Shown: positions 1 to 5,409, numbered from the stretch's first letter. The stretch: 6,630 nt of DNA from Hymenobacter sp. (GCA_025362615.1 JANYFQ010000443.1:1-6630); one strand, 5' to 3'. A program made the numbers and translations. Notes: generated from the letters alone by a model not told the origin.

Positions 1-11
1 GGATTTTTATC

Positions 12-115
12 CAATGAGTGAATGAGCGAGTGAGTGAATTGTTAGTTGGTAACGCAAAAGGACGCGCTGCCAACTAACAATTCACTCACTCGCTCATCCA
101 CTCATTCACTCATTG
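12..115. repeat. Long imperfect inverted repeat upstream of the GMC oxidoreductase
   Basis: The left arm (12-49) is the reverse complement of the right arm (70-115), apart from 8 extra bases in the right arm (93-100). The inner 23 bases (27-49 with 70-92) pair perfectly, as do the outer 15 (12-26 with 101-115). The spacer (50-69) is 20 bases. Most of each arm is a degenerate tetranucleotide repeat, GAGT/GAAT/GAGC on the left and its complement on the right; the innermost 12 or so bases (GTTAGTTGG side) are not repetitive. As RNA it would form a very stable hairpin ending 25 bases before the GMC start. It could be a terminator for a gene left of the window, a repeat-family element, or a folded leader. 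No T-run follows it. Confidence 0.85.
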
Positions 116-140
116 AACCCCACTCAATCATCGCCCGCAA

Positions 141-1814
141 ATGCCCGAGACCCTCGAAGAAGGTGTTATTCAGCCTGTCAAGCCCGAGATACAAGACCCA
201 CTGCTGCGCGAGCTGCTGACCGAAGCACCGGCTTCGGCGCGGCTCGATACTCCGCTGGAGAAACCGCAGCCACTGCCCGTGGAAGCCGATGAAGTCGATT
301 GCGTAGTAGTGGGCCTGGGGGCGGGTGGGGCCCCGCTGCTGGCCCGCATAGCGCAGGCCGGCCTGCGGGTGGTGGCCCTGGAAGCCGGCCCCTGGCACGA
401 CCCCAAAACGGACTTCGCCACCGACGAGGCCGCCCAGGATTTTCTGTTTTGGAACGACGAGCGCCTCGCCGCCGGGGCCGACCCGCTGGCCATGGGCCGC
501 AACAACTCGGGCACCGGCGTGGGCGGCTCGACGCTGCACTACACCGCCTACACGCCCCGCCCGCTGCCCGCCGATTTACACCTCAACCGCGACTTCGGGC
601 AGGGCGAAGACTGGCCCTTTGGGTACGACGAGTTGGAACCGTATTACGAAGAGCTAGAGCACTTTCTGGGCATTTCCGGCCCCACGCCCTACCCCTGGGG
701 GCCGGCCCGCGCCCGGGGCTACCCACTGGCCCCGCTGCCCCTCAACGGCGCAGCTCAACTGATGATGCGCGGGGCCGAAAAGCTGGGCCTCGCCACCGCG
801 CCGGCCGCCAACGCGGCGCTCTCGGCCCGCTACTACCAGGAAGGCGTGGGCTGGCGCGAAGCCTGCACCAACCGGGGCTTCTGCCAGGCGGGCTGCTCGA
901 ACGGGGCGAAGGCCAGCATGGACGTAACCTTCGTTCCGTTGGCCGTAAAACACGGGGCCGACATCCGACCCAACGCCTACGTGACGGAAATTGAGCGCGA
1001 CGAGCGCGGCCGGGTATCGGCCGTGGTGTACACCCAGAACGGCACCGAACACCGGCAGCGCTGCCGCCACCTGTTTCTGTGCGCCGGGGCCGTCGAAACG
1101 CCGCGTCTGCTGCTGCTGAACGACCTGGCCCTCAACAGCGGACAGGTGGGCCGCAACCTCATGGCGCACCCTGGGGTGCAGGTGTGGGGCACTTTTGCTG
1201 AAGCCGTGCGGCCCTACAAAGGCATTCCGGGCGGGCTGATTTCGCAGGATACGCACCGGCCCCAAAACGCCGATTTTGCCGGCGGCTACCTGCTGCAAAG
1301 CATCGGCGTGATGCCCATGACCTTTGCCGGGCAGGTGGCGCGGGGCCGCAAGCTCTGGGGCCAGCCGCTGCGCGATTATATACTGAATTACAACCACGTA
1401 GCCGGCATCAACATCCTCGGCGACTGCCTTCCCCACCCCGACAACTTCCTGGAGCTGGCCGACGAAAAAGACGGCCGCGACCGGCCCAAGCCCCGCATCC
1501 ACTTCACGGCCCAGCCCAACGAGCTGCGGATGAACGCCCACGCCGAAGCCCTGATGCGCGACCTCTGGGCCGCCGCCGGGGCCACCGACATCTGGAGCTT
1601 CGGCCGCTACGCCCACGTCATCGGCACGGCCCGCATGGGCCGCAGCGGCGACGATGCCGTGGTGAACCCCGACGGCCGCGCCTTCGACGTGCCCAACCTC
1701 TACATCTCGGACAACTCGACCTTTCCAAGCGCCCTAAGCGTCAATCCGGCCCTCACCATCATGGCCTTGAGCCTGCGGACGGCGGACAGGTTTTTAGCGG
1801 GTTTGAAGGGGTAG
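141..1814 (+). CDS. GMC-family FAD-dependent oxidoreductase
   Basis: This 557-residue protein is a complete glucose-methanol-choline (GMC) oxidoreductase, a flavoenzyme family that oxidises alcohols or sugars. The FAD-binding Rossmann fold is at about residues 53-81, with the motif GLGAGG (58-63) and the acidic strand end LEAG (80-83). A second FAD/GMC signature, NNSGTGVGGS, is at 121-130. A cysteine-rich stretch (Cys242, Cys248, Cys252, in CTNRGFCQAGCSNGAK) resembles that of the gluconate 2-dehydrogenase flavoprotein branch, whose members pass electrons to a cytochrome rather than oxygen. The GMC C-terminal domain carries the expected active-site pair, His492 in HVIGTARMG and Asn535 in SVNPALTI. 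The first 50 residues are an acidic, proline-rich extension with no signal peptide or Tat motif. ATG 141 is the first start in frame and the fold needs residues from about 53 on, so an internal start is unlikely. No small (subunit 3) or cytochrome partner lies downstream; one could lie left of the window. The substrate cannot be read from the sequence. Confidence 0.93.
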   Translation: MPETLEEGVIQPVKPEIQDPLLRELLTEAPASARLDTPLEKPQPLPVEADEVDCVVVGLGAGGAPLLARIAQAGLRVVALEAGPWHDPKTDFATDEAAQDFLFWNDERLAAGADPLAMGRNNSGTGVGGSTLHYTAYTPRPLPADLHLNRDFGQGEDWPFGYDELEPYYEELEHFLGISGPTPYPWGPARARGYPLAPLPLNGAAQLMMRGAEKLGLATAPAANAALSARYYQEGVGWREACTNRGFCQAGCSNGAKASMDVTFVPLAVKHGADIRPNAYVTEIERDERGRVSAVVYTQNGTEHRQRCRHLFLCAGAVETPRLLLLNDLALNSGQVGRNLMAHPGVQVWGTFAEAVRPYKGIPGGLISQDTHRPQNADFAGGYLLQSIGVMPMTFAGQVARGRKLWGQPLRDYILNYNHVAGINILGDCLPHPDNFLELADEKDGRDRPKPRIHFTAQPNELRMNAHAEALMRDLWAAAGATDIWSFGRYAHVIGTARMGRSGDDAVVNPDGRAFDVPNLYISDNSTFPSALSVNPALTIMALSLRTADRFLAGLKG

Positions 1815-1816
1815 AA

Positions 1817-1841
1817 GAGGCGGTAAAAAACGCACCGCCTC
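1817..1841. terminator. Hairpin just after the GMC oxidoreductase stop
   Basis: A perfect 8-bp stem, GAGGCGGT (1817-1824) with ACCGCCTC (1834-1841), encloses a 9-base loop containing six A. It starts 2 bases after the TAG stop at 1812-1814. It lacks a downstream T-run on the plus strand, so it is not a textbook intrinsic terminator. Its position between convergent genes suggests a bidirectional transcript end or a 3'-end stabiliser. Confidence 0.55.
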
Positions 1842-1849
1842 GGCCCTGG

Positions 1850-1912
1850 AGCGGTTTCCAGAACGGTGTACCACCAAGCACAGCTTGGCGGTACACCGTT
1901 CTGGAAACCGCT
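1850..1912. terminator. Long palindromic element between convergent GMC gene and lipA
   Basis: Two perfect 23-base arms (1850-1872 and 1890-1912) surround a 17-base centre that itself folds: CCAAGC (1874-1879) pairs with GCTTGG (1883-1888) around ACA. The whole is about a 29-bp stem with one mismatch (1873/1889) and a 3-base loop. The right arm ends at the base next to the lipA stop codon (1913-1915). Transcripts from either side would carry this fold at the 3' end, so it probably terminates or protects both. The 20 bases at 1865-1884 recur exactly at 4371-4390, so it also belongs to a repeat family. Confidence 0.75.
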
Positions 1913-2782
1913 TTAAACAGGCCCAATGGCCACGTTTACGTGGCGCTCGGCGTGGTAGCTGCTGCGCACCAGCGGGCCGCTTTCCACGTACTTCAGCCCG
2001 CGCTTCAGGCCTTCTTCCTTGTAGTGGGCGAACTGGTCGGGGGTGATGAATTCGGCTACTTCGAGGTGGCGCTTGGTAGGTTGCAGGTACTGGCCCAGGG
2101 TGAGGATGTGCAGGCCGTTGGCCACAAGGTCGTCCATGGCCCGGTACAGCTCGTCTGGCGTTTCGCCCAAGCCCAGCATGATGCCCGATTTGGTGCGGTG
2201 CCCGGCGGCGTGGGTGCGCCGGATTTGCTCGAGCGAGCGGTCGTAGCGGCCCTGGGGGCGCACGAGGCGGTAGAGGCTGCCCACGGTTTCCATGTTGTGC
2301 GAGATGACTTCCTGCCCGCCGCTGCACATCGTGTCGAGCGCGTCCCAGTTGGCCTTCACGTCGGGGATGAGCGTTTCGATGGTCGTGCCCGGCGACAGCT
2401 CCTTGGTGAACACCACCGTGTCGCGCCACACGGCCGCGCCCCGGTCTTTGAGTTCGTCGCGGTTCACGCTCGTAATCACGGCGTGTTTGACCTTCATCAG
2501 GGCGATGGCTTCGGCCACGCGGCGCGGCTCGTCGAGGTCGAGTTCGGTGGGGCGGCCGGTGGCCACGGCGCAAAACGAGCACGAGCGGGTGCAAATGTTG
2601 CCCAGAATCATGAACGTGGCCGTGCCCGCGCCCCAGCACTCGCCCATGTTGGGGCAGTTGCCGCTCTCGCAGATGGTGTGCAGCTTGTGCTCGTCCACGA
2701 GGCGGCGCACGGCGGCGTATTCTTCGCCCACGGGCAGCTTCACGCGCAGCCAGTCGGGCTTGCGGGGTTTGTCATTTATCAT
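1913..2782 (-). CDS. lipA: Lipoyl synthase (radical SAM)
   Basis: LipA inserts two sulfur atoms into protein-bound octanoyl groups to make the lipoyl cofactor of 2-oxoacid dehydrogenases and the glycine cleavage system; it is cytosolic. The 289-residue protein has both iron-sulfur cluster motifs. The auxiliary cluster cysteines are Cys38, Cys43 and Cys49 (CX4CX5C, in CESGNCPNMGEC) and the radical SAM cysteines are Cys64, Cys68 and Cys71 (CX3CX2C, in CTRSCSFC). Other family marks are SVNRDEL (105-111), GLGET (204-208), LTLGQYLQPT (227-236) and RSSYHA (273-278), whose serine ligates the auxiliary cluster in the family. Length and motif spacing are normal. The ATG at 2780-2782 gives MINDKPRKPDW and lies inside a degenerate heptamer repeat; upstream ATGs in that repeat are out of frame or soon meet a stop. 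The gene is 173 bases from the barrel-protein gene and has a putative promoter of its own, so it is probably transcribed alone. Confidence 0.97.
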   Translation of the reverse strand: MINDKPRKPDWLRVKLPVGEEYAAVRRLVDEHKLHTICESGNCPNMGECWGAGTATFMILGNICTRSCSFCAVATGRPTELDLDEPRRVAEAIALMKVKHAVITSVNRDELKDRGAAVWRDTVVFTKELSPGTTIETLIPDVKANWDALDTMCSGGQEVISHNMETVGSLYRLVRPQGRYDRSLEQIRRTHAAGHRTKSGIMLGLGETPDELYRAMDDLVANGLHILTLGQYLQPTKRHLEVAEFITPDQFAHYKEEGLKRGLKYVESGPLVRSSYHAERHVNVAIGPV

Positions 2783-2804
2783 TTAATATTTAACATTTAA
2801 CAGC
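2770..2804 (-). repeat. Degenerate heptamer repeat containing the lipA start codon
   Basis: Read on the minus strand, five consecutive 7-base units are TGTTAAA, TGTTAAA, TATTAAA, TGATAAA and TGACAAA. The lipA ATG is formed across units 3 and 4 and codons 2-4 lie in the last two units. The units are the same heptamer as the nine-copy array at 2891-2955 but in opposite orientation. The last three units are increasingly diverged, as expected where coding constraint applies. Confidence 0.8.
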
Positions 2805-2856
2805 CTCTGCTCGCGGCAAAAGCTTGTTGTTGAACTCGTTTGCCTAACCTTAAACT

Positions 2857-2864
2857 CAAACTTA
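2857..2864 (-). promoter_or_regulatory. Putative lipA -7 promoter element
   Basis: On the minus strand this reads TAAGTTTG, an exact match to the Bacteroidota -7 consensus TAnnTTTG recognised by the primary sigma factor. It sits 75 bases upstream of the lipA start in an AT-rich spacer. No clear TTTG-type -33 element appears at the usual distance, so this is supported by one half of the promoter only. Confidence 0.45.
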
Positions 2865-2890
2865 ATGACCTTACTATAGCATAATTATTT

Positions 2891-2955
2891 TGTTAAATGT
2901 TAAATGTTAAATGTTAAATGTTAAATGTTAAATGTTAAATGTTAAATGTTAAATG
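2891..2955. repeat. Tandem heptamer array (TGTTAAA), nine perfect copies
   Basis: Nine identical copies of TGTTAAA (2891-2953) plus TG make 65 bases with no mismatch. The array ends at the base before the barrel-protein stop codon (complement of 2956-2958), so it is the immediate 3' untranslated sequence of that gene. It contains no spacers and is far too short in period to be CRISPR. Perfect identity suggests recent expansion by slipped-strand replication and likely copy-number variation between strains. Confidence 0.95.
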
Positions 2956-3795
2956 CTATGACCGATACCCAATATACACCGTGATGTACACCGACGGGAA
3001 AAACTGTCGGTTGAGGTCGTCGGTGGGGCTGCCCAGGGGCGGCACCAGGGTTTTGAGGCGGCGGACGTACGCTTCGAGCAAAAAGCCGGCTTCGAGGCCC
3101 GCCACGGCATCGCGGTAGCGGCCGTACTCGAAGCTGAGGGCTCCGCGCAGGTGGGCACCCGGCACGATTTGGGTGCCGCCAATGCCGGAAAAGAGCGGGG
3201 CGCGGTCAAAAATAAAATCGACTTTGTGCTTGTTGGGGTCGAACTGTTCGTCGCGGACATCATCGGTGTTGGCGAAGCGGCCGGTAGCGGCGGCGGTGTA
3301 GTCGTAGCTGATGTAGTAGGGCACCAGCAGCCCCAGCGAGGGGCCGCCGCTGAGCAGCGCATTTACCTGAACGCCAGCGTCGGGGGCCTTGCGAAACAGC
3401 ACCCGTTGCACCCCGTAGGACGGCCGCAGGGCCAGGGCGTAGTTGTTTTTGTTCTGAATGAAGCTGCCGCCGGTGTTCGGGTTTACGCGCTGTTCCTCCT
3501 TCGCCACATTTTTGAGGGCCACGCCCTCCAGGCTCCAAAAACGCAGCCAGCGCCCGCCGTCGAGCACCCGCGACGAGCGCAGCATCGCGCCGCCCAGCAG
3601 CCCGCCCTGGGTGTTGAAGTTGGCCCCGAACACAATTTCCTTGCTGTACGACTGCTCGTCGGAGGGCGCTTCGGGCAGCGCCGCCGGGTTGCGGGGAGCG
3701 CCCGCCTGGCCGTGGGCCGCGCCCGCCAGCAGTAGCCCGGCCAGCAACCCGAGGCCCTGGGCCAGTTTATTTATCCGCACAGCCGTAAGTGTCAT
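2956..3795 (-). CDS. Secreted protein, predicted outer-membrane beta-barrel, function unknown
   Basis: I do not recognise a named family. From the ATG at 3793-3795 the protein has 279 residues. A signal peptide covers about residues 1-30: basic start (R8, K10), a hydrophobic core LGLLAGLLLAGAAHG, and a probable cleavage near AHGQ. The mature part alternates polar and hydrophobic residues and is rich in Tyr, Phe, Gly and Arg, as in small barrels; stretches such as ALSFEYGRYRDAVAGLEAGFLLEAYVRR (shown here as residues 219-246) read as a pair of transmembrane strands, and the C-terminus SVYITVYIGYR reads as a final strand. An acidic linker (180-192) may be a loop. PorT-like or porin-like folds are possible but unproven. 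The reading frame is open up to 3921, yet a longer start would put a GC-rich non-signal segment before the signal peptide and overlap the divergent gene region. It lies upstream of lipA on the same strand. Confidence 0.75.
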   Translation of the reverse strand: MTLTAVRINKLAQGLGLLAGLLLAGAAHGQAGAPRNPAALPEAPSDEQSYSKEIVFGANFNTQGGLLGGAMLRSSRVLDGGRWLRFWSLEGVALKNVAKEEQRVNPNTGGSFIQNKNNYALALRPSYGVQRVLFRKAPDAGVQVNALLSGGPSLGLLVPYYISYDYTAAATGRFANTDDVRDEQFDPNKHKVDFIFDRAPLFSGIGGTQIVPGAHLRGALSFEYGRYRDAVAGLEAGFLLEAYVRRLKTLVPPLGSPTDDLNRQFFPSVYITVYIGYRS

Positions 3796-3813
3796 GTTTT
3801 GAAGATGCATAGC

Positions 3814-3828
3814 GCCCGCAACGCGGGC
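3814..3828. other. Small hairpin in the divergent intergenic region
   Basis: GCCCGC (3814-3819) and GCGGGC (3823-3828) form a 6-bp perfect stem with a 3-base loop, 18 bases upstream of the barrel-protein start on its transcript side. It may simply reflect GC-rich sequence; a role in the leader of that gene cannot be shown. The rest of the 145-base spacer (3796-3940) is GC-rich with no other clear element except the putative OsmC promoter. Confidence 0.3.
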
Positions 3829-3891
3829 AATTGGGGCCGGGGTTCCGCCGTGGGCCGCACCGGGGCCTAACCGCCGGGCCGCTGCATTGGT

Positions 3892-3899
3892 TACCTTAG
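3892..3899 (+). promoter_or_regulatory. Putative -7 promoter element for the OsmC gene
   Basis: TACCTTAG differs by one base from the Bacteroidota -7 consensus TAnnTTTG. It lies 41 bases before the GTG at 3941. If real, transcription starts near 3905, downstream of the TTG at 3887 that would give a longer protein, which favours the GTG start. No -33 element is evident in the GC-rich sequence upstream. Confidence 0.3.
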
Positions 3900-3940
3900 C
3901 CGCTGGTGCCACTTGTTTCACCCTTCAAAGATACCGCCCC

Positions 3941-4366
3941 GTGCCCACTGCCTCCCGCCCCGCAACCGCCACTGCCCGCTACCTGGGCCAGCTCCGCACC
4001 GAAGCCACGCACGTGGCCTCGGGCAGCGTCATCCAGACCGACGCGCCCCTCGACAACCACGGCCGGGGCGAAGCCTTCTCGCCCACCGACCTCACCTGCC
4101 TCTCGCTCGGGGCCTGCATCCTCACCACGCTCGCCATCGTGGCCGAGCGCCGGGCCGTGGATTTGAGCGCCGCCACCTTCGCCGTCACCAAGCACATGAG
4201 CACCGAGGCCCCGCGCCGCATCGCCGCCATCGACGTGGCCCTGGCGCTGCCCGCCGCCCTCGATGCCACCGAGCGCGGCATCCTCGAACGCGCCGCCCAT
4301 ACCTGCCCCGTGGCGCTGAGCCTGCACCCTGAAGTGGCGCAAAACCTGACGTTTGAGTACCGGTAA
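3941..4366 (+). CDS. OsmC-family peroxidase-like protein
   Basis: OsmC/Ohr proteins reduce organic hydroperoxides with a pair of cysteines; this one resembles the YhfA-like branch, whose substrates are less certain. From GTG 3941 it has 141 residues, the normal family length. The early part holds a substrate-site region (NHGRGEAFSPTDL). The first reactive cysteine, Cys59, is in SLGACILTTLAI at the start of the long central helix, and the second, Cys122, is in AAHTCPVALSLHPEV. The C-terminus LTFEYR closes the beta sheet. The frame is open from a TTG at 3887, but that adds a non-conserved 18 residues and would lie upstream of a putative promoter, so GTG 3941 is preferred. The protein has no signal peptide. 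It diverges from the barrel-protein gene and converges on the DUF2141 gene, with its stop 5 bases before a palindromic element. A redox role fits with the bacilliredoxin-like gene close by. Confidence 0.88.
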   Translation: MPTASRPATATARYLGQLRTEATHVASGSVIQTDAPLDNHGRGEAFSPTDLTCLSLGACILTTLAIVAERRAVDLSAATFAVTKHMSTEAPRRIAAIDVALALPAALDATERGILERAAHTCPVALSLHPEVAQNLTFEYR

Positions 4367-4370
4367 GCAG

Positions 4371-4403
4371 GGTGTACCACCAAGCACAGCCCGGTGGTAC
4401 ATC
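4371..4403. terminator. Palindromic element between convergent OsmC and DUF2141 genes
   Basis: TGTACCACC (4373-4381) pairs perfectly with GGTGGTACA (4393-4401); a G-U and a G-C pair extend the stem to 4371/4403 around an 11-base loop. The first 20 bases (4371-4390) are identical to 1865-1884 in the GMC-lipA junction. The right arm overlaps the stop codon of the minus-strand gene (4402-4404). It probably ends or protects both converging transcripts. Compared with the first copy it lacks the outer arms and the inner GCTTGG is changed to GCCCGG. Confidence 0.7.
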
Positions 4404-4875
4404 AACGCAGCTTCACCGAGATAACCGCCCCGGTGCCGGGCACCGCAAAACGGGCGGCCGTGAACGAAGGCGGGAAAAACATCATGCCCCGCGCATCGTT
4501 CGAAAACCCAAGCCGCTCGGTGGGGATGCCCAGAAAGTTGGTGTCGAGGCGGCCGTTGTCGTTTTCGTCGTGAAACACGGCCAACGCGTAGCTGCCGGGC
4601 GGCAGGCCATCGAAGCTGAAGGCGCAGGTGGCCGCGCCGACCGGCACCCGTAGCGTCCGCACGGCGCGGTTTGATTGGCGCGGAAAGCCTTCGGCGCTGG
4701 CAAACAGGGCCAGGTAGCAGGTGCCACGCCCGCCGCGCAGGTTGGTGAGCTGGCCCCGTAGGGTAACGGGCGGGGGCGGCGCGGCCCCGGCAAACGCCGC
4801 CGGGGCCAGCAGCTCCGCCAATGCCAGCCAAAGCACGAGGCGCACGGGCAGGTTTTGATGCTTCAAGAAGGGCAC
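4402..4875 (-). CDS. DUF2141 family secreted protein
   Basis: The 157-residue protein has a signal peptide (about residues 1-29; core LVLWLALAELLAPAAFA, cleavage likely after AFA) and then a DUF2141 domain filling the mature part. Family marks are AVFHDENDNGRLD (99-111), NFLGIPTE (113-120) and GFSNDARG (123-130), followed by PPSF (135-138). The acidic, Asn/Asp-rich FHDENDNG segment looks like a metal-binding loop, but the function of the family is unknown. Cys53 and Cys84 could form a disulfide after export. The only sensible start is a GTG at 4873-4875, two bases after the stop of the upstream bacilliredoxin-like gene, which implies an operon and translational coupling. Its stop overlaps the palindromic element shared with the convergent OsmC gene. 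Confidence 0.9.
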   Translation of the reverse strand: MPFLKHQNLPVRLVLWLALAELLAPAAFAGAAPPPPVTLRGQLTNLRGGRGTCYLALFASAEGFPRQSNRAVRTLRVPVGAATCAFSFDGLPPGSYALAVFHDENDNGRLDTNFLGIPTERLGFSNDARGMMFFPPSFTAARFAVPGTGAVISVKLR

Positions 4876-4877
4876 AG

Positions 4878-5213
4878 TTACCGCACGGCCGCTTTGGCCT
4901 CAGCCAGCCGGATGCCCAGGTGCGAGGCGTGGTAGCGCACGGCCCCGCCCTGAATAAGAAGTAACTGCGGCGACTCGTGCTCGATGCCGAAGTCGGTGGC
5001 AAGCTGGGCCGAGAGTGGCCGGAATTGCAGCAAATCGAGGTAGTAGAGCGGGTAGTCGGTGAGGCCGCTGGCGGCCCACTGCCGCTCGATTTTGCCCTTG
5101 GCCGCCGCACTGATGGAGCACGTCGTGCTGTGCTTGAACACCAGCACCGGGTGCTGGTGCGATTGTTCGGTGAGGGCCGCAATTTCGGCGGCCGTGGTGA
5201 GAGGAGTCCACAT
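4878..5213 (-). CDS. ytxJ: YtxJ/BrxC-type monothiol bacilliredoxin-like protein
   Basis: This 111-residue protein has a thioredoxin-like fold of the YtxJ (BrxC) family, proposed to reverse bacillithiol modification of protein cysteines in the cytosol. The active-site segment is VLVFKHSTTCSIS (23-35), with a single cysteine, Cys32, and Ser in place of the second one; many relatives have CPIS here. The cis-proline is Pro82 in HESPQLLLI (79-87), also a family mark. There is no signal peptide. I chose ATG 5211-5213 (MWTPLT); the frame is open to 5291, but those residues translate a tetranucleotide repeat (THSLTHSL) and are unlike the family. A DUF2141 gene follows 2 bases after its stop. The bacillithiol link is family knowledge: no bacillithiol biosynthesis gene is in this window. 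Confidence 0.9.
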   Translation of the reverse strand: MWTPLTTAAEIAALTEQSHQHPVLVFKHSTTCSISAAAKGKIERQWAASGLTDYPLYYLDLLQFRPLSAQLATDFGIEHESPQLLLIQGGAVRYHASHLGIRLAEAKAAVR

Positions 5214-5219
5214 AATCAA

Positions 5220-5255
5220 GGAGTGAGTGAGCGAATGGGTGAATGAGCGAATGGG
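5220..5255. repeat. Degenerate tetranucleotide repeat in the ytxJ leader
   Basis: About nine 4-base units (GAGT, GAGC, GAAT, GGGT, written on the plus strand) end 6 bases upstream of the ytxJ start. In the direction of ytxJ transcription they read CATT/CACT/CGCT. The 12 bases 5239-5250 are identical to 18-29 in the inverted repeat upstream of the GMC gene, and the same CATT/CACT sense orientation precedes that start codon. Confidence 0.75.
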
Positions 5256-5268
5256 ACAGGGTTCAGTG

Positions 5269-5306
5269 GTCGGGCGAAGCCCTTCGGGCAATTCGTCCGA
5301 CGAGTG
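5269..5306. repeat. 38-base palindromic repeat, copy A
   Basis: This copy matches 5358-5395 at 35 of 38 positions in direct orientation (differences at 5274, 5284 and 5290). Its own palindrome is weaker: the arm TTCGTCCGACGAGTG is met by a left arm with two mismatches and one G-U pair. An inner GAAGCCC-TTC-GGGC hairpin remains intact. Confidence 0.75.
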
Positions 5307-5352
5307 CGGTTTGAACGACTCGCGGGTGGGCCGTTTTAGGGCAGCCTACGCG

Positions 5353-5395
5353 CACTCGTCGGACGAAGCCCTGCGGGCGATTCGTCCGACGAGTG
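5353..5395. repeat. 38-base palindromic repeat, copy B, with strong hairpin
   Basis: CACTCGTCGGACGAA (5353-5367) and TTCGTCCGACGAGTG (5381-5395) are perfect 15-base inverted arms. The 13-base centre pairs further (GCCC with GGGC around TGC, GA bulged). It lies 14 bases beyond the stop of the small secreted gene (5410-5766) on that gene's transcript, so it may act as its terminator, although no T-run follows on the minus strand. The repeat unit proper is 5358-5395. Confidence 0.75.
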
Positions 5396-5409
5396 TTCTG
5401 GGCCCCTCT

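Noticed and set aside
1..140. Possible attachment site or transposon end because of the long inverted repeat
   Set aside because: No integrase, transposase or target-site duplication is visible, and the other arm-like sequences are simple repeat; not enough to call a mobile element.
654..1616. 320-codon minus-strand open frame inside the GMC gene
   Set aside because: Antisense shadow of a gene with conserved motifs along its length; the translation has no recognisable domain.
2891..2955. Regular repeats that could be taken for a CRISPR array
   Set aside because: The unit is 7 bases with no spacers between copies; it is a simple tandem repeat.
3887..3940. N-terminal extension of the OsmC protein from a TTG start
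   Set aside because: The added 18 residues do not resemble the family, and a putative -7 promoter element lies inside the region; GTG 3941 gives the normal length.
3896..5182. Long minus-strand open frame of 428 codons
   Set aside because: It runs antisense through the well-supported OsmC gene and out of frame through the DUF2141 and ytxJ genes; it is a high-GC shadow frame.
5214..5291. N-terminal extension of the ytxJ product
   Set aside because: The extra residues are the translation of a tetranucleotide repeat and precede a start that matches the family length.
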